Below, one piece after another: positions 7,872 to 15,618 of a DNA stretch of 19,008 nt (position 1 is the stretch's first letter; every line of letters begins with the position of its first letter). The notes beneath the pieces are model-generated. The model did no database searches, had not been told where the DNA came from, and saw only the letters and a list, made by a program, of their open reading frames with translations. The stretch is from Bacteroidales bacterium UBA6248 (GTDB taxonomy: Bacteria; Bacteroidota; Bacteroidia; Bacteroidales; Lentimicrobiaceae), in the NCBI GenBank assembly GCA_002441345.1, contig DJVU01000025.1:1-19008 (forward strand), in the 5' to 3' direction. The translations under genes and the position numbers were made by a program.

Positions 7872-8435
7872 ATGCTGATTGTACCTTCTTCCGGATTTTT
7901 CCGCCGGTTCATTTGTGCCGGATTTATTCTGTTTGTGGTAGTTGTTTCGCAACCGGCTTTAGCACAAGGGGTTCATCTGGTTCGTTCACCGGAACAACTT
8001 CCGGTTTCCGATCTGAGGCCGAAAATTTTTCTGGGCGGCAGTATTGAGATGGGGAATGCCGTTGACTGGCAATCGCAGCTGTTCGCTCAAATCAGCGACC
8101 TTGATGTGGTTTTGCTTAATCCCAGGCGCGACAATTGGGATACTGCCTGGAAGCCGGTTGCTGCCGACAGCAATTTCAGGGCGCAGGTAGAATGGGAGCT
8201 TACGGCACTCGAAGCTTCCGATCTTATAATCATGTACTTTGCCCCCGGAACTCTGAGTCCGGTCAGTCTTCTTGAATTCGGACTTTATGCAGGCAGCGGA
8301 AAGCTCCGCGTTGTTTGTCCCGAAGGATTCTGGCGCAAGGGTAACGTCGATATTACAGCTGCCCGCTACAGGATTCCGGTGTATGATAATCTGGACGAGC
8401 TTGTACTGAGCTTACGCCGGGATTTTTCAAAGTAA
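7872..8435 (+). CDS. Nucleoside 2-deoxyribosyltransferase-like protein with signal peptide
   Basis: The 187-residue protein carries a nucleoside 2-deoxyribosyltransferase-like domain from about residue 49. Visible motifs are RPKIFLGGSIEMG (nucleotide-site loop GGS at 55-57), LLNPRRDNWD (81-90), FRAQVEWEL (102-110), SPVSLLEFGLYA (129-140, presumed catalytic Glu135) and VVCPEGFWRKGNVDI. The family exchanges or hydrolyses the glycosidic bond of deoxynucleosides and is normally cytosolic. Here the domain follows a good type I signal peptide: RR at 11-12, a hydrophobic run FICAGFILFVVVV, and cleavage after ALA at 31. No internal start would give the domain without the signal. It ends a four-gene cluster encoding envelope proteins. 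Substrate and activity in the periplasm are unknown. Confidence 0.8.
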   Translation: MLIVPSSGFFRRFICAGFILFVVVVSQPALAQGVHLVRSPEQLPVSDLRPKIFLGGSIEMGNAVDWQSQLFAQISDLDVVLLNPRRDNWDTAWKPVAADSNFRAQVEWELTALEASDLIIMYFAPGTLSPVSLLEFGLYAGSGKLRVVCPEGFWRKGNVDITAARYRIPVYDNLDELVLSLRRDFSK

Positions 8436-8455
8436 TGTCCGGCCTTCGGGGCATT
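8434..8455 (+). terminator. Weak hairpin between convergent genes
   Basis: AATGTCC (8434-8440) can pair with GGGCATT (8449-8455), with one G-U pair and an 8-nt loop, right at the stop of the deoxyribosyltransferase-like gene. No T run follows on either strand. The position between two converging genes fits termination, but the structure alone does not prove it. Confidence 0.25.
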
Positions 8456-8507
8456 AAGCAATTCCGTTTCTGATTTTATCGCGCGTTTGTACCGGCGTGT
8501 TTTACAT

Positions 8508-11447
8508 TTACGTATACCTCGGATCTGCCTGCAGCGGGAGTTTGGCCATTTTAACAACCTCCAGGGAGGGGAATCCGAATTCTTCCACTACTTTGCCGAG
8601 CAGCAGGTAAACGCCCCGTCCCCGGAAGGGAAACTCCCGGGCAATGTCGGCAAAGTGCACGCTGTCGAAAAACTCTCCCCGGTGGTCGATGAAGGTGGCA
8701 AAGTGCATGATTTCATTTTTAATGGTTCTGACATATTTTATGGTAACAAGTACTCCTGCCATTCGCAGGGTTTTACCTATGGATTCCCCGAGTTCGCCGG
8801 CGGATATTTCGCCCCTGAAGCCGGTTTGAAGCATGTCGAAGTAGCTCATGCTCACCGGGAAATCGAGAAGCTCAATTTCGTCGTATGCATCTTCCAGCGG
8901 ATTATGCACCAGTGCGGGAAGAGTAAACTGCCTTACGGGCAGAGAAAACAGCGGAACTGCAGGTACGGTTTGTCTGCGTCCGGCGAGCATATGCGCTTCC
9001 CACAGCAGGCTTTGTTTGCCCATTCCGGTAAACCGGAGGGCTCCCGTACGGATCAGTATAACCAGTTGCTCCATTCCGGGCTGAATACGCTCCACAAAGT
9101 CGTGCAGGCTTTGGAAAGTTCCGTTACGTTCACGTTCGGCCGTGATATTCGCGGAAAGTGCCGATTCCAGTCCGGCTATATGCACAAACCCCATGAATAT
9201 GGTATTTCCATCCAGCGTATTAAGGTAGCTGCTCCGGTTAACGCATGGGAGTTCAATAATTCCTCCCTGACGGCGGGCTTCGTTAAAATATACCCAGCTC
9301 TGGTAAAAACCTCCGAAATTGTTGATTACAGCTACCATAAACTCAAGCGGGAAACGGGCTTTCAGGTACAGGCTCTGATAGCTTTCCACGGCAAAGGATG
9401 CCGAGTGTGCTTTCGAGAAGGAATAACCGGCGAAGGACTCGATTTGCCGCCATACCTCTTTCGTGATTTCTTCGGGGTAGCCCCGCTCGCGGCAGTTGCT
9501 GAAAAACTTATCGATAATCTTCTGAAATTCAACTCTTGAACGATATTTTCCGCTCATGGCACGGCGCAGCACATCGGCATCCGCCAGGTCGAGACCCGCA
9601 AAGTGATGGCAAATCTTCAGCACATCTTCCTGATAAACCATAACGCCGTAGGTTTCGCCCAGCTGTTCCTTCATTACCGGATGGATGTAATCAAAGCTCT
9701 CCGGGTTGTGAAACCGCCGTATGTATTCGCGCATCATACCCGAACGGGCCACGCCGGGACGTATGATGGAACTGGCCGCAACAAGGCTCAGGTAGTTGTC
9801 GCAGCGCAGCTTGTTCAGAAGTCCGCGCATTGCAGGACTCTCGATATAGAAACAGCCGTTGGTCTCGGCATGTCTGAGCTGATGCTTGACCCTTGCGTCA
9901 TTTTTGAACTTTTCAACCTGGTGTATGTCGATGCTGATTCCCCGGTTGGCCCGGATTATATCCACGCTGTCGCGGATGTGGCCGATACCGCGCTGACTCA
10001 GGATATCGAGTTTTTCAAACCGCAGGTCTTCGGCAACGTACATATCCCACTGGGTTACGGGCATCGATTTGGGGGGCAGGTCGAGGGCGGTGTAGCAGGT
10101 GATGGGTTCTTCCGATATCAGCACACCGCCGGCGTGTATGCTGCGGATGTTGGGGAAGTCGGTCATGCGAACGCCCAGCGCCGTGATGTGCCGGGTAATG
10201 TCGTTCTGATTCATTGAATTTCCCGGATCGTCGACCAAACGGTCGAGCTCCGCCTTGGGCAGCCCCATTACCTTGCCCAGCTCCCGGAGTATCGATTTGC
10301 CCTTGAACGTTGACGTTGCTCCGAGCAGAGCCGTGTGTTCCCGTCCGTAGCGCTTGAAGATGTAGTCGAGCACGTCGTCACGCTCCTTCCACGAATAGTC
10401 GATGTCGAAATCGGGAGGGCTGCTGCGTTTGGGGTTCAGGAAGCGTTCAAAGTAGAGGTTCAGCTCTATGGGATCCACATCGGTAATTCTCAGGCAATAG
10501 GCCACGATGCTGTTGGCTCCGCTGCCTCTGCCCACGTGATAAAAGCCCCTCGACATCGAATATCGTATGATATCCCAGGTAATCAGAAAGTAGGCACCGA
10601 AGCCCAGCCGGTCGATGATGTCGAGTTCGTGCCGTACCCTTGCCGCAGCTTCCCGGTTGTTTTTCCCGAAACGATATTCAAGTCCTTCTGCTGCCAGCTT
10701 CCCGAGCAGCAAACGGTCGTCGTACATACTTCCGGTAAACGTTTTTTTGTTCTTGATGGTCTCAAAATCAAAGGTTATCGTACAACGACCCGTCAGCCGG
10801 CTGGTATTACGGATAAGTCCGGGGTACTGTTCAAAGGCTTTACGGAGTTCCGGTACGGATACCATCATTCGCTGGGGCCCGGCAACCATTTCAGGGGTTA
10901 GTCTGCTGAGCAGCAGGTTGTTGTCTATAGCTCTCAGATAGCGGTGCAACTCATATTCCTGTTCATCGGCAAAGGCTGTGGGCTGATGAATCACATACTT
11001 TTCGGGATGGGAGGAATATTCCGACAGGGGGAGTTTGCGCAGGTCGGCAGTTGTGACGCCTATAAATTCGTTTTCGGCCAGTACGGATGTCTGGCGGCTT
11101 CCGAACGGATATATTACCAGTACATTACGAAAAGGGGGTGCGGGCTGGGGGAGGGGAGTTCCCTGAATGTTGCAGCGGCTCAGCAGCTCGTTCAGCTCCC
11201 GGAATCCGTAGTTGTTTTCCGCTACACCAGTGTAAAGCAGTTTGTTGCCTTCATGGAATTCAACGCCGGCCATAGGGCGTATTCCCGCTTTACGGCAGGC
11301 GTTTACAAAATCAATCATCCCGGAGGTATTGTTGATATCGGCCAGCAGCACAGCTTCTGCACCTGCTTCCAGTGCAAGGGGAGGAATCCGGCCGATGCTG
11401 AGCGTGCCGTAGCGCAGACTGTAATATGAGTTAAACGAGAGGTGCAT
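8508..11447 (-). CDS. DnaE-type DNA polymerase III alpha subunit, second (error-prone type) copy
   Basis: The 979-residue protein is a C-family polymerase, shorter than replicative DnaE (about 1160). The catalytic palm is intact: GRGSGANSIVAYCL, then PPDFDIDY with Asp346 and Asp348, and KLDIL with the third Asp481. Helix-hairpin-helix and OB-fold regions follow (OB about 870-960). The N-terminal PHP domain is degenerate: HLHxHS-type metal ligands read HLSFNS at residues 2-7, so metal-dependent proofreading is probably lost. Neighbouring DinB and a LexA-like repressor point to the mutagenic DnaE2/ImuC-type role in translesion synthesis rather than chromosome replication. It lies 97 nt downstream of dinB on the same strand, probably in one transcript. 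Whether a separate replicative dnaE exists elsewhere cannot be seen here. Confidence 0.88.
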   Translation of the reverse strand: MHLSFNSYYSLRYGTLSIGRIPPLALEAGAEAVLLADINNTSGMIDFVNACRKAGIRPMAGVEFHEGNKLLYTGVAENNYGFRELNELLSRCNIQGTPLPQPAPPFRNVLVIYPFGSRQTSVLAENEFIGVTTADLRKLPLSEYSSHPEKYVIHQPTAFADEQEYELHRYLRAIDNNLLLSRLTPEMVAGPQRMMVSVPELRKAFEQYPGLIRNTSRLTGRCTITFDFETIKNKKTFTGSMYDDRLLLGKLAAEGLEYRFGKNNREAAARVRHELDIIDRLGFGAYFLITWDIIRYSMSRGFYHVGRGSGANSIVAYCLRITDVDPIELNLYFERFLNPKRSSPPDFDIDYSWKERDDVLDYIFKRYGREHTALLGATSTFKGKSILRELGKVMGLPKAELDRLVDDPGNSMNQNDITRHITALGVRMTDFPNIRSIHAGGVLISEEPITCYTALDLPPKSMPVTQWDMYVAEDLRFEKLDILSQRGIGHIRDSVDIIRANRGISIDIHQVEKFKNDARVKHQLRHAETNGCFYIESPAMRGLLNKLRCDNYLSLVAASSIIRPGVARSGMMREYIRRFHNPESFDYIHPVMKEQLGETYGVMVYQEDVLKICHHFAGLDLADADVLRRAMSGKYRSRVEFQKIIDKFFSNCRERGYPEEITKEVWRQIESFAGYSFSKAHSASFAVESYQSLYLKARFPLEFMVAVINNFGGFYQSWVYFNEARRQGGIIELPCVNRSSYLNTLDGNTIFMGFVHIAGLESALSANITAERERNGTFQSLHDFVERIQPGMEQLVILIRTGALRFTGMGKQSLLWEAHMLAGRRQTVPAVPLFSLPVRQFTLPALVHNPLEDAYDEIELLDFPVSMSYFDMLQTGFRGEISAGELGESIGKTLRMAGVLVTIKYVRTIKNEIMHFATFIDHRGEFFDSVHFADIAREFPFRGRGVYLLLGKVVEEFGFPSLEVVKMAKLPLQADPRYT

Positions 11448-11544
11448 GTGTGGAATTATTAACCGGATTAAACGGGTTACATTTGTTTCTTATTCATTTT
11501 GAGCGAATATCCGTGGTTCGGTGAATGCGATGGAACCGGACGGT

Positions 11545-12720
11545 TTACTCTTCTTCTCTGACGGCAATGCTTCCGATGGCTGCGCCGCGTGTCAGTGCGC
11601 GTTGTCCATAGCGATTCCGGATGCGATCCATCGCCTGATAAAGGCTGATGGTTTCGGGCGAATCGTCGAACATACTGATTTGCTGAACTCCGCTGACGAG
11701 GTGGCTGAACCGTACGCCTACCAGCCGGATCAGCATACGCCGCTGATAGAGGCGGTGAAAGAGATTGCGGGTAAGGGGCAGCAGCACGTGGTCGAAGGCC
11801 GTATAGGGAATCCGCTGCTGAAGGGTATGGGTGTCGAAGTTTGCATAGCGTACCTTTACCGTAATACAGGAAGTGAGTTTTTGCTTGCGGCGAAGTTCCC
11901 ATGCCAGCTTCTCCACTTTTTTAAGGAGCAGATCGTTGATCATTCCAACATCGATGGTGTCCTGCTCGAAGGTCGTTTCCGAGCTGATGGATTTGCGTTC
12001 CGAGTAAGGCTCGACGGGAGTGGGGTCGATGCCGTTGGCTTTTTTCCAGATAATCATTCCGTTTTTTCCCAGCAGACGTTCCACCATTTCGGGAGGCATA
12101 CGGCTCAGGGTATCGATGCTGGCAATGCCCATTGAGCGCAGCAGATGAAAGGTTTTGTCGCCAATACCCGGTATTTTGCTGATCGACAGAGGACTTAAAA
12201 ATGGCATAACACGGTCGCCCGGAATTTCAAGCTCTCCGTTGGGCTTGGCCTGCCCGGTGGCAATTTTTGAAACGGTTTTATTTACCGAAAGACCCAGCGA
12301 TATGGGCAGTCCCGTTTCGTGAATGATGCGCTCCCTGAGCTCATGCGACCATTTCATCGCTCCGAAGAAACGATCCATTCCCGTAATGTCGAGATAGTGC
12401 TCATCAATCGATGCCTTCTCATAAACCGGAGCCCTCTCCGATATAATATCGGTTACCATATTGGAATAACGGGTGTACTGATCCATGTCGCCGCGGATAA
12501 TAATGGCATCCGGACAAAGCGCCCGGGCCATCCGGACCGGCATGGCCGAATGTACCCCGAACGTCCGGGCTTCATAGCTGCAGCCGGCAACCACCCCGCG
12601 GTCCGACATCCCGCCTATAATCACCGGCAAACCCTTGAGCCGGCTGTTGCCCAAACGCTCTACCGACACAAAAAAAGTGTCCAGATCCATGTGCACGATA
12701 ATCCTGTTGTCTCCTCCCAT
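11545..12720 (-). CDS. dinB: DNA polymerase IV (Y-family, DinB)
   Basis: The 391-residue protein is a Y-family translesion polymerase. The catalytic residues are present: Asp12 in HMDLDTFF, and Asp106-Glu107 in KASIDEHYLD (E. coli-type YSIDEAYLD). A fingers motif YEARTFGVHSAMP, a thumb helix-hairpin-helix ISKIPGIGDKT and a little-finger domain (about 245-350) follow. Near the C-terminus, QISMFDD fits the QxxLF-type beta-clamp-binding motif. The start is ATG at 12720; an in-frame TTG one codon upstream is unlikely. The gene is divergent from the LexA-like repressor, and the two GATTA-N5-TAATC palindromes lie in the shared 115-bp gap. Damage-inducible expression is inferred from this. Confidence 0.93.
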   Translation of the reverse strand: MGGDNRIIVHMDLDTFFVSVERLGNSRLKGLPVIIGGMSDRGVVAGCSYEARTFGVHSAMPVRMARALCPDAIIIRGDMDQYTRYSNMVTDIISERAPVYEKASIDEHYLDITGMDRFFGAMKWSHELRERIIHETGLPISLGLSVNKTVSKIATGQAKPNGELEIPGDRVMPFLSPLSISKIPGIGDKTFHLLRSMGIASIDTLSRMPPEMVERLLGKNGMIIWKKANGIDPTPVEPYSERKSISSETTFEQDTIDVGMINDLLLKKVEKLAWELRRKQKLTSCITVKVRYANFDTHTLQQRIPYTAFDHVLLPLTRNLFHRLYQRRMLIRLVGVRFSHLVSGVQQISMFDDSPETISLYQAMDRIRNRYGQRALTRGAAIGSIAVREEE

Positions 12721-12738
12721 CAAAAAAAAAATTAAAGA

Positions 12739-12772
12739 TTTGCCGGGTCGCAGATTTTTATCCGTATCTTTG
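12739..12772 (+). promoter_or_regulatory. Promoter of the LexA-like repressor gene
   Basis: TTTG at 12739-12742 and TATCTTTG at 12765-12772 match the Bacteroidota -33 and -7 elements, with 22 nt between them. Transcription would start about 12780, leaving about 56 nt before the ATG at 12836. The -7 box overlaps the first operator palindrome, so a bound repressor would block it. On the minus strand a weaker box, TAAATTTT (7 of 8 consensus positions), lies over the same palindrome and could serve dinB. Confidence 0.65.
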
Positions 12773-12789
12773 ATTAAAATTTAATCAAA
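12769..12789. promoter_or_regulatory. Operator palindrome 1 (GATTA-N5-TAATC)
   Basis: Ten-base arms TTTGATTAAA and TTTAATCAAA are exact reverse complements around a single A at 12779. The core GATTA (12772-12776) and TAATC (12782-12786) are separated by 5 nt. It overlaps the -7 box of the repressor gene. The symmetry, the position and a second copy 23 bp away support an operator for the adjacent XRE/S24 repressor. Confidence 0.65.
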
Positions 12790-12794
12790 ATTCC

Positions 12795-12809
12795 GATTAC
12801 AATATAATC
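12795..12809. promoter_or_regulatory. Operator palindrome 2 (GATTA-N5-TAATC)
   Basis: GATTA (12795-12799), spacer CAATA, TAATC (12805-12809). The same core and spacing as palindrome 1 are present, with the centre at 12802, 23 bp from the first centre and so about two helical turns away on the same DNA face. Flanks are less symmetric than in palindrome 1. Confidence 0.6.
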
Positions 12810-12835
12810 ATTTTTTGTAAAACATCAACACGGTC

Positions 12836-13669
12836 ATGAATATTTTTGCATCGAACATTAAGCTGTTGCGGAAGCGCAGGGGACGTACACAGGACGATGT
12901 GGCCTTTGCGCTGGATATGAAGCGTTCAACTCTGAGCGGTTATGAAAACGCTGTGGCTCAGCCCGGGATTGATGCCCTGCTGCTGATTTCCAAATATTAT
13001 GGGATTTCGGTCGATACCCTGCTTAAAATTAATCTTTCGGGATTGTCGGAAAGCGAGCTCTCGCAACTGGAACGGGGTTACGACGTGTTTATCAGCGGAA
13101 GCAAGATCCGGATTCTGGCTACTACTGTCGATGCCGGAAACAATGAGAATGTGGAGCTGGTAAATCAGAAAGCTTCGGCAGGCTACCGTACAGGCTACGC
13201 CGATCCGGAATATATTAAGGTATTGCCCACCTTTCACATGCCCTTCCTGTCGAAGGAAAAAAAATACCGGACCTTCCAGATACGGGGCGATTCCATGCTG
13301 CCCATTCCCGACGGTTCATGGGTAACCGGTGAATTTGTCCAGAACTGGAATCTGATCCGCGACGGACAACCCTACATCATCCTTACCCTTAACGACGGCA
13401 TAATGTTTAAGGTTGCTCACAACTTTATCAAATCCGACGCACAGCTCGAACTGCATTCCCTGAATCCGCTCTATGATCCCTACCGGGTGGATGTAAAGGA
13501 TGTAAGGGAAGTCTGGAAATTTGTTCATTTCATCAGCAGTGCCATGCCCGAACCCAACCTGCCGCGCGAAGACATGGCATCCGCCTTGTCAGCACTTAAA
13601 AAAGATGTGGAAATCCTGAAAAAACAAATCAGCAAAACAACGATTCTTCAGTTGCCGTTCGATGAATAA
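12836..13669 (+). CDS. LexA-like XRE/S24 repressor (self-cleaving type)
   Basis: The 277-residue protein joins an XRE helix-turn-helix (about 4-65: IKLLRKRRGRTQDDVAFALD, then STLSGYENAVAQP) to an S24 LexA/UmuD-type peptidase domain (about 110-235). A cleavage-type Ala115-Gly116 is followed by the nucleophile Ser153 in IRGDSMLPIPDG and the general-base Lys192 in GIMFKVAHNF. The Ser-Lys spacing of 39 is close to the 37 of E. coli LexA. The C-terminal 40 residues form a likely coiled coil (SALKKDVEILKKQI). RecA-stimulated self-cleavage is the known mechanism of such proteins. Divergence from dinB-dnaE and the twin palindromes upstream suggest that it represses both itself and the polymerases. 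Confidence 0.87.
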   Translation: MNIFASNIKLLRKRRGRTQDDVAFALDMKRSTLSGYENAVAQPGIDALLLISKYYGISVDTLLKINLSGLSESELSQLERGYDVFISGSKIRILATTVDAGNNENVELVNQKASAGYRTGYADPEYIKVLPTFHMPFLSKEKKYRTFQIRGDSMLPIPDGSWVTGEFVQNWNLIRDGQPYIILTLNDGIMFKVAHNFIKSDAQLELHSLNPLYDPYRVDVKDVREVWKFVHFISSAMPEPNLPREDMASALSALKKDVEILKKQISKTTILQLPFDE

Positions 13670-13759
13670 AAAAGAACGTATACTGCAGAAAAAACAAACG
13701 TCCTGATTATATATCTTTACACAAAATTTATGATGCCGGCAGTTTGGTCGTCAATAAAT

Positions 13760-13787
13760 TGAGGATAAATTATTTGCAAATTCCTCA
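13760..13787. repeat. Nested inverted repeat upstream of the PAS gene
   Basis: TGAGGA (13760-13765) and TCCTCA (13782-13787) are reverse complements. The 16 nt between them contain the perfect 10-bp palindrome ATTTGCAAAT (13772-13781). It lies in the 250-nt gap between the LexA-like gene and the PAS gene. No T run follows, so an operator or leader hairpin is more likely than a terminator. Confidence 0.3.
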
Positions 13788-13920
13788 TTGCATTCCTGCA
13801 TGTCGTTTGTTTTAATAATGATTTCAGGAAGAGAATATAAGTGCCGGAATCACAGGTGTATATGCGTGTCGATTTCATCTGCAGAACAAACATTTTTTTT
13901 TGACAAACGTTTTTATTGCT

Positions 13921-15504
13921 ATGAATACGCAAAAGTTAGATATTGAACCGGATCCGCGGAATCCGGGCAGTAAAGATCTCGCTTCGCGACTGGAAGTTTT
14001 TGACCAGATTGAACTTCACTCAAGTGATGTTTTCTGGATCATGAATCTTCAGATGGAAACCGTGTATATGAGTCCGTCGGTTCGCCGGACTCTGGGTTAT
14101 GAGCCTGACGAATATATGAAATTGCCCTTGTCCGACCGGCTTCCTCCGGAATCTTATGCACTGAGTCAAAAAGTGATGATGGAAGAGATTCTGCCGGTTG
14201 TTAAAGGCATTAAGCCCGATACCGGTGAACCCGTTGTTTTTGAAATGCTTCATAAACACAAATCGGGACATCTGATCTGGGGAGAGCTGAGTATTAACCT
14301 CATGCGTAACAACGAAGGAAAAATTACATCCATTCTCGGGATAACCCGCGACATCCACGACCGTAAAATAGCTCAGATTGCTCTTGCTCAGGCTAAAGAA
14401 CAATACCGTTTGCTGGTTGAACGTACCGTAGATTGGGTTTGGGAACTTGATGCCGATAGTAAACTAACCTACCTGAATCCGGCCGGGCTCAGTAAGCTTG
14501 GACTTAGTGCGGAGGATGTAATCGGTAAATCGCCTTTTGATTTTTCCGATTCCGAACAGGCTGTTAAAGACCGGGCATGGTTTGAAAACCTTACGAACAC
14601 CCGGCAGCCATTTACAGGATATCTACAGGTTCTGCGGGATAAAAACGGCCGGCTCTGCTACCTCGAACACAGTGCTACTCCGGTATTCGACGAAAACGGA
14701 CAGATGACCGGTTATCGTGGTATTGCGCGCGATGTAACGGATCTGCAACCGGTTTTGAAAAAGTACGAGCGCAACGAACATTCCCGGGAGTTTTTGCTTC
14801 GGTACGAAGGTATTGCATACATTGAACTCGACGACCAGCATGAAATTACTGAATGGAATGCCGGAGCTGTCCAACTGTTTGGTTACTCAAAGCAGGAAGC
14901 CGTAATCCGGAAGATTTTTACTGACCTCTGGAAACCGGCCGACCGGAAAAAAGTTATGAATTATCTCAGCGACAGCGAAGCAGAGGATCTTTCCATGCAT
15001 ACGGCAGTTAACCGCCGCAGAGATTCTTCCGATATCCGATGCCGGTGGTACAGGTTTAACCGGTTCAGCCCCGGAGGAAAATTTCTTGGCACCCTCTTTA
15101 TCGTTCAGGATGCAAGCCAGGGCGATGAAGCTGTTCTGACAACTGCGGAAAGCAGCCGTCTTCTGAGTTCCCTGGGATTTCTGCATTGCTACATCAACCG
15201 CCGTCAGTTTATTACCCATATTTCGGAAGACCTCGCAGTTTTGCTTGGCCATCCCGTTAAGGCAATGACAGGCAAGCATATACGCACTGTAATTGGTCAC
15301 GAAAATGCAACAGAGCTTCGTGTCAAAGGCTTGTTGCTTGCCCGGCGGACCCTGAACTGGAAAATGCCTGTTCGGATTGAAAACCCGGCCGGAGAGGGAA
15401 GTTGGTTTCAGATGCAGATATCTCCGCTTTCAAAGGATTACAGAAGTCAGTCGCTTTTCGCCGTGCTCTTTGCGCCTTCAGAACCGCCTGCGGATTTATC
15501 CTGA
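13921..15504 (+). CDS. Multi-PAS sensory protein without recognisable output domain
   Basis: The 527-residue protein consists of repeated PAS domains. PAS1 (about 20-145) includes DVFWIMNLQMETVYMSPSVR and ends ILGITRDIHDRK. PAS2 (about 160-275) includes DWVWELDADSKLTYLNPAG and ends RGIARDVTD. PAS3 (about 290-400) includes GIAYIELDDQHEITEWNAGA and ends LGTLFIVQDAS. A weaker PAS-like fourth region (about 415-520) follows. No histidine kinase, GGDEF, EAL, HTH or phosphatase motif is visible, and there is no signal peptide or membrane segment, so it is cytosolic. Start is ATG 13921; an in-frame TTG at 13900 is less likely. It may act through protein contacts. The 250-nt gap before it holds a TATCTTTA near 13714, a poor -7 box. 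Confidence 0.8.
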   Translation: MNTQKLDIEPDPRNPGSKDLASRLEVFDQIELHSSDVFWIMNLQMETVYMSPSVRRTLGYEPDEYMKLPLSDRLPPESYALSQKVMMEEILPVVKGIKPDTGEPVVFEMLHKHKSGHLIWGELSINLMRNNEGKITSILGITRDIHDRKIAQIALAQAKEQYRLLVERTVDWVWELDADSKLTYLNPAGLSKLGLSAEDVIGKSPFDFSDSEQAVKDRAWFENLTNTRQPFTGYLQVLRDKNGRLCYLEHSATPVFDENGQMTGYRGIARDVTDLQPVLKKYERNEHSREFLLRYEGIAYIELDDQHEITEWNAGAVQLFGYSKQEAVIRKIFTDLWKPADRKKVMNYLSDSEAEDLSMHTAVNRRRDSSDIRCRWYRFNRFSPGGKFLGTLFIVQDASQGDEAVLTTAESSRLLSSLGFLHCYINRRQFITHISEDLAVLLGHPVKAMTGKHIRTVIGHENATELRVKGLLLARRTLNWKMPVRIENPAGEGSWFQMQISPLSKDYRSQSLFAVLFAPSEPPADLS

Positions 15505-15583
15505 ACCATTTCAGCCTACAGGTTGTTTATCACTCCATTGCATTATACCAAATGTTTGGGTGCACAGGAATCGTTTATATTCG

Positions 15584-15591
15584 TATCTTTG
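15584..15591 (+). promoter_or_regulatory. -7 box TATCTTTG of the thrS operon
   Basis: TATCTTTG fits TAnnTTTG exactly and lies 28 nt before the thrS ATG at 15619, leaving a leader of about 20 nt. A TTTG at 15555-15558 is the best -33 candidate but is 25 nt away, longer than usual. The short leader leaves no room for a T-box or similar leader control. Confidence 0.55.
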
Positions 15592-15618
15592 CGCCCTGTT
15601 TTAAGCAAATTCACTACA

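Noticed and set aside
8487..9539. Long plus-strand open frame (350 codons) antisense to dnaE
   Set aside because: It lies wholly within the dnaE region on the other strand. The protein has no recognisable domain, while the minus-strand frame gives a complete polymerase with all catalytic motifs. The same applies to frames at 9603-10217, 10335-10901 and 10944-11429.
11477..11902. Minus-strand 141-codon frame at the dinB-dnaE junction
   Set aside because: Mostly overlaps dinB out of frame and has a low-complexity Arg/Pro/Ser composition typical of shifted frames.
15523..15618. Longer thrS start at ATG 15523
   Set aside because: The added 32 residues are not ThrRS-like and overlap the TATCTTTG promoter; ATG 15619 gives the normal TGS domain start.
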